Assembly: GCA_021234155.1 (NCBI GenBank)
Contig: JAJEKV010000008.1
Location: 1,445,521-1,509,520 of the forward strand
DNA from: Isoetes taiwanensis
Lineage: Eukaryota > Streptophyta > Lycopodiopsida > Isoetales > Isoetaceae
Direction of reading: 5' to 3'
DNA length: 64,000 bases
How positions within the stretch are numbered: position 1 is the stretch's first letter; each line of letters opens with the position of its first letter. Below are positions 1 through 12,297 of the stretch, piece after piece. The notes beneath the pieces were generated by a model that saw nothing but the letters and a program-made list of their open reading frames with translations, was not told where the DNA came from and did not search any database. The translations under genes and the position numbers were made by a program.

Positions 1-1830
1 AGTTACGCCATTCTGAGCGCCGCTGTGAAGGCCGCCGAACTTTTTTGGATCCCGCCTTTGGGGTCCTGACTCTCCCTCTTGGGTGGAGGGATCCCTCGCG
101 AAGGTCCCGCCTTGTTTGACTTGGGAAGGGTGCCAGCTCGTTGCCCCTCAAGAACGGGTCAGCCCGACCGCTCTAATGCTAACCTTTGACTCTCAGACCT
201 TCCTCCGGTACCTCCCCGGTAACGGCTGCAGGCCGAGATGGATTAGGAATCCACCGCCAAAAATCAGAATTTATTTTCACAATGCATTAATTGTGAATTT
301 AAGGAATGTCTGCCATCGCAGCGCCCCCACTCTACTTGCCACACCCGGGAGGAGTGACAGTGCCCAAACTCCGCCCGCCGCCTCTCCCCTTGCTCCAATC
401 TCGCTGGGCAGCCTTTCTCGCCAGGTCCTGCGCAAATGGGCACTGCCCTACCAAATGCAAACCCTTCTAGAACCCTCGCAACCCACAGGTTTACGCTTTG
501 GAGGCCCTCTCCTTGTCGACCGCTGACCTTGCACCGCGATCTGACGCGGGAGGGGGTGTTGACACCCGCAGCACGCGACTTAAATCCCCCTAAGCCGTGC
601 TGCCCACCCCTCCCAAGGCCCCGGGACGGGACGCCACCTCCTCCTCCTGAATCGGGCGATTTGGCTCGCCAATGGACTCAAACGCCGACGCTAAGTTCTA
701 GGACCAAGTTCTCGCGGGCCGTAAGACCAAAACTCGCCCCCCCAAAACAAAACCCTTCTAGAACTGCAAAGTCACAAGGTTTACGCTTCGAGGCCCTCCT
801 CTTTGTCGGGATGGCTCCGACCTTGCACCGTCTTGACATGGAGTGCGGGGTGTTGACGCCAGAGCTGACCCTAAACTCCCCCTCGAAGTTGCTTCTGCCC
901 CGGACCCGGCCATTACAAGTTAATTATGCCATCCATGTCAAATAGCTTAGGAGCAAAGATTGAACAAGGGTATTCTCTATCCATATGCCTTGATATCAAA
1001 ACACAACCATCATCACAAGCAACCAAATCTAACCCCCCAACCACATCTAGTCTTTTGCTTTTCTCACAGAATCATTTATCTTCATTCTAGTAGTTATGAT
1101 GCCTTCTCAGAATTTCTCATTTATCTTCATTCTAATAGTTGGTGATGCTTATATTCTCAATGCAATCTTAGACCAAGTATAACGTCCAAATGGCCAAGGT
1201 CAACCCCAAGTACAACGATCCCACAAACTCCATTCCTTTGACCTTAGCTAACCCTTTCTTGACCTAGATCTTCTCCAAAAAATTTCAAAATTGGGTCAGG
1301 CTCGAGGATGGATTAGAATCCACCGCAAAAATCTAATTTATTTTCAGACAATGCATTAATTCTCATGCATTTATGAATGTCTCTACATCAGTAAAAAGCT
1401 ACTCTCGGACTTCTACTTGCCACATCTGAGGAGGATACAGGCTCAAACTCCGCCTCCGCCAGCCTCTGTCTTCGTGATTCCCTGATGTAGCTTCGGCCAA
1501 GTCCTGGTGCACAGACGAGTCTCTACCCCAAACGCAAACCCTTCTAGAACCCGCAACCTGGCTGTGGTTTACGCTTTGGAGGCTCTCTCCTGTCGATTCA
1601 AGCAGTGGACCTACTGCGGACTTGACGTGCGGGAGTGGGGGTGTTGACGCCTTCGTGAGAGGAGACCCTAAAATCCCCCGGCCGCTTGGCTCAATCTCCT
1701 CTCCCCAAGGCCCCCGGGACTCCGGACGCGCCAATCCTCGCCTCCCCTGAACCGCATTCGCCTCGCAAATGGACTCTCGTGACGCTGACATTGCCCCGGG
1801 GACCAATTTCCTCGCCGTAAGCATCTCACC
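1..1830. repeat. GC-rich tandem satellite, left block
   Basis: This block is part of a tandem array. It holds the end of one unit (1-170), a complete type-B unit (about 170-1240) and the first part of a type-A unit (1240-1830). Unit starts are recognised by the phrase GCTCTAATGCTAACC or GACCTTAGCTAACC followed by TTGACCTAGACCTTCTCC. Each unit then has an AT-rich stretch around ATGCATTAATT and a GC-rich stretch with TTCTAGAAC. Type B repeats the TTCTAGAAC module twice (about 465 and 756) and ends in an AT-rich tail (about 900-1230) that type A lacks. Short open frames here are not shared between units, so I do not call genes. Confidence 0.85.
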
Positions 1831-2237
1831 TATGTTCACCCAATTAAGAAATGAGTTTTTAACGTTACCGGTACATCGTGATATGACACAATACATCGCA
1901 TGCACGCATTTTGTTATAGCCATGTCGCTAAAACTATTTTTATTTTGTTGTGTACATGTTTGATAATGTTTGAGCCTAGACAATGCTTGAGCCTAAGAGG
2001 CTTGTTTGAACCTAGGTGGCATGTTCGACCCTAAGGGAAATGCAACGCCTTAAGCACGCTCAACGCCCCAGAGGCTCCTCATGCTTCACTCTATGTATTT
2101 GGACTTGTTCACCCTACAAAATACCATTATTACATCCTGCTTGAAAGGTAGAGCAGTTGATCCACAATAGAAAGCTAGTGGATAGCATCAAAATTAAGCA
2201 AATGATCGTGTTGGTCTTGGTGGTGGCACCTGCCTCT
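1831..2237. other. Spacer between satellite and LTR element
   Basis: No gene is seen. The stretch 1965-2030 holds several imperfect copies of a GAGCCTAGGTGGC-like motif. Similar copies lie on the other side of the LTR element at about 14208-14275. This suggests the LTR element was inserted into, or beside, an older repeat that itself separates the two satellite blocks. Confidence 0.4.
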
Positions 2238-3956
2238 TGTGACGCCTCTACTCATATACTGCACTCACCATATACAAACAGAGTTCATCCCCATACCAGC
2301 TCCATAAGCACACAGGCCTCCATATGACACCGCAAGAACCGCAGACGTCCCAAAGGGAAGAGTGGAAGGGTCATCAAGACTTCGCCTCCCTCAAAAGGCC
2401 TACCTAGTCATGGCCGCAAAACATACATGTCAAGAAAGTACATACATCATCGATCATATGACCATCACGTAAGGATGGTCCTCCCACATATCCAGACATA
2501 GACAAAGATCAAAGACATCACATAGAATCCTACCCAAGGCTCGTACTCAAAGGGATGACCCACGCTTGCCCCGTGAGTTCATTGCGCATGCACTATGGCA
2601 ATGGATTTGGCCGCATAAACATGGCATAGGGTTGTCTACTCCATCCGCCTCCCGCGCCACACTTTGCGCAGTAGGTCAAAAGCGTTGGGACCTCGACCGT
2701 GAGCTCCGCCTACGGCCAGCCAAGGGGGCTATATCCCCGGGTTGCAGACCTCCAGCCCGGCGCGAAGCGTAGGGATCTCTCCCTCCGCAGAGATCTACAT
2801 GCCCACTGGCAGGACTAGAGGGCCAATGCCTCGTGACCTCGACTTGAACTCAATGTGGAAGGTCATATCCACCACCTCATCAGTAAATGAGTCTGCCTTG
2901 CCTACACGCTAAAGGGCAAGCCATTGGACCTAGTCACAATGATCCTGCAGAGCACTAACACACCATAGGACGCTCAAGAGTCGCAATCACCTAACCTTCT
3001 TATAAGCCGCCGCTCCCTTCACCCACAACCGTGGCTCTTGTGCACAAAAGTCGTGATCTATGGTGTGCTAGAGAGGCTAACGAGCATCTACTACCAAGCT
3101 TGGAAGTCTCTACCCCCTTCCCAATACAAGGGAGTTCACAGAGATACATCATCCATATACATTCTCCATGTATGAACTAAAGAACATAGATCAATCTATA
3201 TCATAGAAAGTTAGGTTCTTTAGTTAGAGTCTCGTATCTACTCATCTAGAGACCAGAAGTCAAGTAAAGGCGATTAATAGGCTAAACCTAATGTATACAA
3301 TGACCGGAAACTATTAGACCATTAAATCCCATCACATACCGATCCATGAGTTGCTCCTCCCGACCCTCGAAGTCTCGACCATCATCCTACCTAACCGGCC
3401 GAATCAAGGGAAACTAATGGTGCCATTCTCTCGCATCTGAAACTGAGGCTGCTTTGGCCTTGAGGCACCCAAACAGCCTCTAAAACCCTAGAAACTAAAA
3501 TGGGCAAGTTAGTTCCTCCTACTTAAATAGACAAGGGGGTGGTTAGGTTTCCCAATTATCCCCTTTAGGCATGTGGGATAATTGGGGAAAAGGGCCCACT
3601 TTGCCTTAAGGGCTAGGTGGCTAAAATGTGCCTACATGGAAATGTAGGCACTCAAATGTACTACATGGAAATGTGTGCACATTAATGAATGTGTACATTG
3701 AAAATGTGTACATTAATTGCACTCTATGGGTATGGCCTATACTTGGCATCAAGTGTACACATGGAAATGTAGTGCCCACATTAATGTGTACATTGGAAAA
3801 TGTGCACACAATACTAATGTAATAATTTCTAGCAAGTTGCCCCTCAGGGGCTACCCACTTGGCTACATCAGCTGGCGCACATCGCCAGGGTGAGTGTACG
3901 CTGACGCAAGGCATAACATACGCCCGGGAGCGTATAATCGTGGCCGGAACGCCACA
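2238..3956 (-). repeat. LTR of the 2238-14010 element (3' LTR in element orientation)
   Basis: It matches 12298-14010 along its whole length. On the plus strand it begins TGTGACGCC and ends AACGCCACA, so the ends form a short inverted repeat of TG...CA type. About 3625-3810 is a minisatellite-like stretch built from ACATGGAAATGT and TGTACATTAATG phrases, also present in the partner LTR. Confidence 0.8.
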
Positions 3957-3970
3957 TTCTCCCCCACCTT
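3957..3970 (-). other. Polypurine tract of the LTR element
   Basis: On the minus strand this reads AAGGTGGGGGAGAA and directly abuts the LTR start TGTGGCG. This is where a plus-strand primer for reverse transcription normally lies, and it fixes the element's orientation together with the primer-binding site at the other end. Confidence 0.65.
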
Positions 3971-6900
3971 GAAATGATGTCATTCAAGCAAAGATCGCGG
4001 GTTCTCCCACCTTGAATCTTCCTAACCTCAGTAATCAACCCGATGCATACTGCTATAATATAATACTTTACACATTTTACATGATTACCTTAAGATAATA
4101 TTTTAAATCATACCATTACATTATCAAATAAGTTGTCAATTGCAACTTCTACCAAAATAAGGTACTTATTAGTTTCATTATCACAACATTTACTTATCAC
4201 AATTTAACACTTCATATACAATTATTATTTAAGGTACTCTTTTCATTCCTTGCAACACATTCCAACAAAAATTTGTAAGGCAGTCTTCTAGACCTAAAAT
4301 CCCCGCATTAATTTGCATAATATCTGGCAATTACATACTTACTATCTTAATTATTAGAATTACTCTAAAGGTAATGTTTAAGACATTACTATTTCATATC
4401 CTATTAACTTATCACATCATAACTTAACTAATGCAAGGTAATTATTAACCTTACTTAATACAACATTTAAGTTTATCAAAGCTTATCAATTCCCTCATAC
4501 AAAATTTACACTTCTAAGGTACTCCTTTTATCCTTGCAACACATTATAAATAAAAATTTGTGTTGCAAGCCTCGTAGGTTCACCTCCTTGCCCTCCTGAG
4601 CTTCTATTGGCCCCGCAGGCTCCATTAATTACCTATTATTATTAATTATTACAAAAAATTTTGTTATATGGTGACCACCCACCCATCTACATGGATGCAT
4701 GTATTAATCTCCCTACGTAGGAAGAGGGTGAATCTTCCATTATGGTCGCGGAGACAAATACTTTATATGCCTATATGCCATGCCTACACCTCTAGTTGCC
4801 TGGGCCAGAGGAGGATATCCTCCTCAAGGGCGGAAGGATAGCTTCCTCCTAATAAAGCATATATGGGGCTAAAGGTGCCTTTCCTATCAATGCATTCCGG
4901 TCGACCTCCCTTTCTCTCGAGGTCGCCTACTTCCGTGGGATAGAAGTAGACTTCTAATCTACCTTCCACTCGCCCATGAACGCGTCATGCCTACATTGGA
5001 CATTAATTCACTCTAGAGAGATCAATCGGGTAGTGGTCTCATCATCTGGTGACAACGATGCAACCTATACTCAAGTATAGGTTGCATGCTATGAGATTAA
5101 TCTTAACTATACAAGCATTTAATCTACACACAAAACTATTACGCCCAGCCATTTTGTCGTCTTAATGCATGTGATTAATATAATTACCCCACGTAATATT
5201 TATATGAATTAACATTATCATAGTATCTGACACATTACTTCCGATAGTACAATTATATTTTTCTACTCTAAGCTTTGCAATATTTAACGACTTTTAGATC
5301 AAGGACATTATTTGAACAATAACCCCATTTAGACCTATTGTTACATACAGACAAGGTTTTAATTATCATACACAAGAATTAGATAAAGTTTATTCTCTTC
5401 CTTGGGTTATGCATTACCCTTGAAGTATATCCCAAGATGCACTTAAGTATATTTGAATTCTATTCTCTATCTATTTTTATAAGGACCCCAAGGTCATATG
5501 GCTATCCTTGGAAGGAATTGCATCCTTATGTATGATTACCTAACATGCTACCTCACATTATCGTTATTTAACTTATTTCCGTATGACACATATAATGCAT
5601 TTAATTCCAGTATGCAATTATTAGGATCTATATTTAACTTATTTATAAGACACATTAAAGCTTATAATGCATGCGACGCCTTTTACCTAGGCTAGAATGC
5701 ATCCACCCATTGAGCTCTGCTGCCGTAGTAATTTGGGAGATGACTTGGTCGCTGTGCATTGCTCCCATAGTTTTTTGCTCCACTATTGGTGTAGATAGCT
5801 AATGCTGGGCCGCCTCACACGCTGAAGACCTCCGAGCTATCTATCTATCTATCTTGGCGCTTCATTCAGCTCTGCACATTGCCGAGGAACTCTCTATTCT
5901 ACGCGTCAATCAATTCGATGCAAGTACGCTCAATCATAAGATTGAGCCCTCCCACTTCTTCAAAAAGAAATGGTCCTCAAGACCCTTCAATGACGCTGTA
6001 CACAAATATCATATCTATTCTCTCCCCAAGAGGTTATATTTCTACTTAGCACATTAATTTACTAGCCTTAGCTAACATATATAACCATCTAAGATGGATA
6101 CACATATTATAAGTTATTATTTATTTCAATATAGCTATGGGTTACCTACTTAGTTAGAACCCATTCTAAACTACAAGGTTTTGCCATCATGACAATTCCT
6201 TTTGTCTCAAAAAGACTATTTGATTACTATAATTTTATTTTAGATGTGTACCTTACATGTATTATTCTTTATATTCTGTGAGATTCCCTTTCTTAGTTAT
6301 TTAGCTCTTGGAATATTCCTACTCAATCAATTGATGTCATCAGAACAAGTTGGCCTAATTTGTTAGATTACTTCTTTTCTTTCTATTGGATTATTCTTTG
6401 GAGGTACTAGATTTATACATGGCTAACAATTATCCTAGTAATGATTCCTTCTTAGCGGTGAGATCAATCTCTACCAAGTGGTTTCTACCACGCTTGGATG
6501 TCTCAAGTAACAATCGTGTATAATAAAGTATCTTATGCATTTCCTTCCCAATCCTGACGCTTTAGCCTCAATATTGGGGCAATCCTTTAGCCGTAATATC
6601 CGGAAATGCCTTCTAATCCCAATACATGTTACCGCCCATACATTAACCAACCTAATACTTCAGGCTCCATGGCCTTAGATCCTCGAGCTTGCTAGAAGCC
6701 TGCTATCCACTCATTGCCTCAGCTTGAAGTAGCAAGGTAACGCTCTTCCGAAGTCGCCGATACTCGGGCCTTCCTTTGATCTGGGTGGCCTCTTGATGTA
6801 GAGGTTGACTTTCACTGCTAGGAAGCCTCGTGATTGTTTGGATGGTGTAGTTGATCACTTGAAATCTTCCATGTCAGCCAAAAGCCCTCAAGGTGGCCGC

Positions 6901-9900
6901 TGAAAAGATCTTCATCTTGAACTTTTTGTCTTGGCAGCCTAAAAGACGACTGGCTGAGCAAGTTCCTCGACTCCATCGATGTCTCATATGTCGAGTCCTC
7001 TTGTCGCTATCGTTGATTGTTTCCACCCCCGCAACTTGTAATACGACCTCTTCCTTTGATCTCTCACGCTATGGAACTATACATGCAAAACATATAGCTT
7101 ACATAGTTAGAATTACTACTAGAGCTATTAGGTCTCCCTTGTGCCTCCTTCAAGTTGCACACCTACTCCCTTGGCAATGTCAATGCGTTCTCCAACCGGT
7201 GCTGATGATCTATATCCTTCTATATTTGCACGCCACTACAATTCGGGGTAACTTTGTTGATATGCTTGGGCCCTCCGATGTTTGTCGGCTATGGCACAAC
7301 ACGCTGCATCACATTCCAACTAAAGGTGTGCTTGTCGCTGATGCTTCGACATTTCACCGCCTCCCCGATCCCCGTTTCTATGTAATTGTTCTTCCTCGCG
7401 ATACTTGAGCCATTTGGAGGCGCTCTCCCGAGGTCGCGGCGCCATTCCTTCGCTATACCGAGTTGTTCTCTTCTCGCGCTTGTTCTTTTCGAGTCGCCCA
7501 TCCTTGGTCTACCCGTTGCATGCAAGTCCGCTGCAAGTCATCTACTCGGCCACCTAGTTGGTTCTCCATCGAAGCTTCCAAACTTCTTCGCTTGATCCCC
7601 TCGATCACATGGCTTGACGCTGTCACGCTCCTGCTACGCTAAGGCGCCGCCTTCTTGTCTCAGGTACCCTCCTGACTTGATTGTGCCTGCCAGCTTTGAT
7701 CCTCCCCTGCCTCCGGGGAAGCTCGGAAGAAGCTCTGCTGGGGCACTTCCATCTTTCGCTTCCCGACCTTGTCTCTATGCATGCGTCGGGCCTCTCTCGC
7801 AAGTAAAGCTTCATGGCTCTTTCTCCTCGGCCGGCGATGTTGTTCGGATGATGGATCCTTATGGACCGCCAAAGTACTCGACCCTTGGAGTTGAAGCTAT
7901 TAGCACCGCCTTTAGATATGCTCTTGTCGCTGAATAACAGCCCCGCTATTATCTTGAACCTCTTTGCCAAGGTGCTTAGTTGCTATCCTTTGTCGCTAAG
8001 GTGCTCTAATGCTTCTACCTCATTGACGCTACATGCTCCGAGATATGATCGGCTTCTTCTCTTCTAATTAATGTGTAGGAGCACTACTCTGGCCATCACC
8101 TAGTTGTTGAAGGCATATCTCCCCTCGTCATGCCTTTGTAAGTAAAGGCCTCCATCTAATCCACGCGGTCATAGCGATTCCCATATTACCACAAGGTGGA
8201 ATTATGGTCGCCGATGTTGTTCTTTAGTTGGCTCGCTGATGCCTGGCTGCCTTCCTTCTGGCTGCTGAGGCCACTCGTCATAAGTTCATCAAGCGTTGCC
8301 ACCGCCACAAGAGTGCGGTTGCGCTCGACGATGTCCTCGTGCCATACCGGGATGATCTGGATATGACCGGGTTGTTCTTATTCTCATACTGGGTGGACGA
8401 AAGCAGTTGTTCTATTTCGTGCCACTTCCGAAGTGTTTGAGTCAAGGTTTGTTTCGCCTCCTACCGCTTTCTCCCCACTTGCTCTTCCATTTTGATCTTG
8501 GGCTATAGTTGGCTGTGCTTATGCTTCCTCTTTTGGTAGTCGAAGGAAGGAGCTTCCCGACGGTAGTTTTTGCAACTGTGAAACATGACTCTAAACTCAT
8601 GTTTCCACTCAGATCCTGTGGAGCACCCGAGATATACAATAGACATATACGCATTTACATTGGGATTTTAATTCATCGACTTTTTCAAACAACTACGGCG
8701 ATCTACCAATGTTTATATTCCTTTAGGCTTCCTCCTCCTATCGTGATTTGACCCTTTGGTTTTTGTCAAGATCTTCTTTGTTCCTGCTGACTCCGTGGAT
8801 TCCTTTGAGATGCCGCTACTATTGTTGAGCTTCATGTCTGATCCGGAAGCTCGCCACGCCAGCTTGGGCGTAAGAGTGTCGCTGATGTGATCCCTTGAGA
8901 AAGATGCTCTCCAATGTGTGTGCTATTCGCCGTGAGGAATGCGGTGACTGGCCAACGCCCCTACATGCAAAGGTGTGTCGCAAGGTTGCCGGCGTGCGCT
9001 AAGCCGCTGATCGCTGGAGTAGGATCACCTTGTTGTTGCAAAATGGGCATCTCATCGCCTCGCTCAGATCGTGGTCGTAGGCAGCATTGTCATCTGTGCT
9101 GAATTTCGAAAGTGCTACTCCCTGCTGTTTCAAGCTTTGCTTCATTCCAGGTGCCTCCCCAGGCTCCTCGGAAGTGTGGTCATCCCCATTGCTCCTACCA
9201 TGGCCTCCTTCCCCGTCGCTTTATGCGGATTTGTATCTCTACTGCTAGGTCGCCTCCCTCCGCCCTTGGGTCCTATCCATTCGAGTCTCGCGACTTTGGC
9301 CGACGAGTAAGGTCGCCCTTCCTTTAAGGTTTCTAGGTGTTTCGTCCCAATTTTGTTCGCACGTAATATTCTCCTTGATCTGCCCCTAATGTCGGAGAGC
9401 AGGCCTCGGTCGCAGGATGTTCCCCCTATTGCGCGCCTCTCCTCCTCGCGGTCTCCTCGCTAGTGCGCGGTCGGAAGCCTGTCTTGGCCGCCCTTAGGTG
9501 CTTTGTGGCTGCTTCAGCTTGGAAGCCCTTGCTTGACGCCAGACTTCATTGAGCCGGGCCAGTCGCACGTCGCGGGTTGTCTTCCTCCGCTTTACCCTGC
9601 GGCTGCTGGGCGACTTCTCCCCTACGTAAGATTATGCCTTCCTAATTCCCAGCCGCCCGCGGATGCCAACGCCATCATGTCCACGTTCCTCGCACTGATT
9701 TTGCCGCTTGCATTCTTCCATTTGAAACTCGTATGCCGAAGTTATGAAGGCGCCGTAGATCCTTTCCCCGAAGTGTGACTCGCCGTGGTAGCCGAGGTTG
9801 ACACTCCAGAAAATTTTGATGCCGCTTGGTTACCAATTATTCTTCCCATTTGATGAAGATTGAGATAGGCTCTAAGGGTGTCCCGCTCTACCTGCTTTGT

Positions 9901-11759
9901 CATTGAGGTGCTCTTGTCGCTAGGCCTCCTCTCATTCCGCTTTTCTGGCCTCCCATCTGTCTTCAGACATCAGCCTTGATGTCTTCAAGTGAGTTGGGCG
10001 TCAGCCTTCCCTTGGCTCGCCCCTCGCCCTCGAAAGTAACGTCAGATATCCTAGAGCCCAAGTGTCTACCAAGGGCTCCCTCCTACAACATTCGGCTCTA
10101 TAAGCAAGCAAGGTGGCTCGAAAGCAAGATTATCGAGACATATCTATAATCTACAAGTCTATGGATATTAGACGTGGTATGGCAAATGAAAAATGAGGGT
10201 TGTTTTGCAAACCTCCATGATGTTTGAGGTATACCCTAGGTCCTAACAAAGTTGGTTTGGGGAGTCCAATCTCTACACATGGAGCGCTTAAGTGTTCTAG
10301 ACTCAGCTTCTTTCTAGGTATCCCGCAATAGGGAGGTACAATGTATGCTTATATAAGTCAAACTCTATTAGGAAGGACACAGAATTAGGGTCAAGGTTTA
10401 CGCTCTCTTTGGCATGAGCAGAGGTGATGTAAATCATTACTTGACTTGGGTTGCTAAGGCCGAGGTCTGTATTGACTATAACAAAGTGTGTTCTGGGCAC
10501 TTCTATCTAGGAGAAGGTATCACTGAGTCAGAGCAATAATTTTATGGAAGCTACTAATGGGGTAGGCTTCTATCTACAAACAAACTACGCTTTGGAAAAA
10601 CAATCTACAGTTTGGGGCAATTTTGGTCAATTTGGGCTAGGGTTTGACATTTCTAGCCTGAATTGAGGCTCAAGTAAATGGATTCCTGAGGCCATCTTAA
10701 CGTCCTATTGCAAATGAATTCCTCAGCATTGAGCTCAGAGTCAAGTTATGGAGGTTCAAAAGTTTGAGAACTTGCTGTGGCGCCCCTCAAGCCAAAAATC
10801 CAAAGTTTAGTTCTTGACCAGTTTGTTTGAGACATTGGTCAGAATTGGGTTAAACGTGGTCCAATTTGGTGATCTATGGTCAACCATGCTAGTCTCATCG
10901 AAGTTAGGGCGTAATGGACCCCTGAAATAATTTGGAGGTGTTTTGGTCTGCTTGACATTGTCTAGTATGAAGGTCTCACGGTGCTGCTCGTCGCTTAAAC
11001 TAAAGTTTAGTTATTAAACCAAACAGCCCAGGACATCACACTTTTGGTCCGAGAGTATCCATTTTACTAAAATAAAACTACTACTCTGCTAAATCCGGGC
11101 CCCTAATTACAAGATTTACTACTACAAACCACCAAACTACCAACAAAATTAATTGATTATTTACAATATATATCTACCGGGATCTCCCTTAATTAAACTA
11201 CACTACATGCCTTCCCTCATGAGGGTTACTCACACAAGAAGTGAATGCTAGTGCTATTGAGTCTTCAAAATGTTAACGGGCCGTCACGCTTCGAGCCTTG
11301 GCCTCCCGCCTCGCTCTCGCTTCCTCTCTCCTCTTCTTTGCTTCCTTCAAATTTCCTGCCTTCCTCGGCCTTGCCACTACCTAGAAAGTCGAAGGTCTGC
11401 TTTCTATGCATCATGTCGACGTGAGTCCCGGGTGTCTATCAAGATGCTCTATCTAGCTTAAGGGTCTTGGTTCTTGCCCAAGGCTTAGCTTACAATATTA
11501 TCTAACATTACAGTTTCTAAATCTAATTAAGAATTATAATTCTAAACTAAAACGATGCCCTACCGCTGGCTGGCACGGGGTTTGGGGGGTTCAACCCCTC
11601 GCAGGAGGTTCACCCGCTACCGCTGAATTCTTTTAAGATGAGGTTCAAAGAGATTGAAAACTAGACTCAATCTAGCTAGATCCTAGGCTAAGATTCAATT
11701 ACCAAGCTACTTTTTAAATTTTATAACTTTTCAAGTCAAGAACATATCAATGTCTCATG
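3971..11759 (-). other. Interior of the LTR element, no readable pol domains
   Basis: From 3971 to about 6900 the sequence is AT-rich with internal short repeats, for example around CCTTGCAACACATT at about 4245 and 4530. From about 6900 to 10100 it is more GC-rich, which is where a coding region would be expected on the minus strand. Open frames on both strands are short (longest 171 residues, at 6893-7408 +), and none shows a zinc knuckle, protease, RT, RNase H or integrase motif. I treat it as a decayed or non-autonomous interior and do not call genes. Confidence 0.5.
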
Positions 11760-12140
11760 TACTATACCGTCGCAAAAACTAAAAGTTTAGTTATTGAACC
11801 AAGATCAATAAATCTCACAAATTTCGCGCCTCGCCGCAAGTAAAACTAAAGTTTAGTTATTGAACCAGCGCCGAGTCGCGGGAGACCACCTTTACCGGGC
11901 TTATTGAACCAGCGAGTCAGTGAGACCACCTTACCTCGGGCTTATTGAACCAAAGCGCCGAGCCGTGAGACCACCCACCCCGCCTATTCTTTTGTGACCA
12001 CCTTTACCTCGCCTATTCTTTTAGTTTTATTAAGTTCTCAAATTCACCTGGCCATTCTTTTTAGACCACCTTTTACCTCGGCTCATTCTTTTTAGTTTTA
12101 TTAAGTTCTAATTCACCTAATCAGACAATATTAAGTTCCA
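11760..12140. repeat. Minisatellite-like leader of the LTR element
   Basis: Imperfect tandem copies of several phrases occur here: AAAGTTTAGTTATTGAACC (also near 11000), GGGCTTATTGAACCAGCG, GTGAGACCACC and CGCCTATTCTTTTAGTTTTATTAAGTTC-like pieces. In element orientation this is the leader just after the 5' LTR and primer site. Tandem repeats in such leaders are common in plant LTR elements. Confidence 0.6.
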
Positions 12141-12285
12141 ATCCACTTTAATCGTTACTAGCTTAGCATAAACTACAAAAATGAGAAAAAAAAAATTTCC
12201 CACTTTCCGAGGTTCAGAGGATCCTATCAAGTTAGTACTATCGAGCATGGGCTGCTAAGCTGGCTCTTGGTCTCCCAAGAACATT

Positions 12286-12296
12286 GCTCGATACCA
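12286..12296 (-). other. Primer-binding site resembling initiator-Met tRNA
   Basis: On the minus strand this reads TGGTATCGAGC, close to the plant initiator-Met primer site that begins TGGTATC. It lies one base inside the right-hand LTR boundary. With the PPT at 3957-3970 it shows the element is transcribed from right to left. Confidence 0.65.
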
Positions 12297-12297
12297 C

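Noticed and set aside
83-945. Open frames of 147 and 169 residues in the satellite
   Set aside because: They overlap in two phases, are proline/arginine rich from GC bias, and are not kept in other units.
6893-7408. 171-residue plus frame inside the LTR element
   Set aside because: It runs opposite to the element and has no known motif; likely chance in GC-richer DNA.
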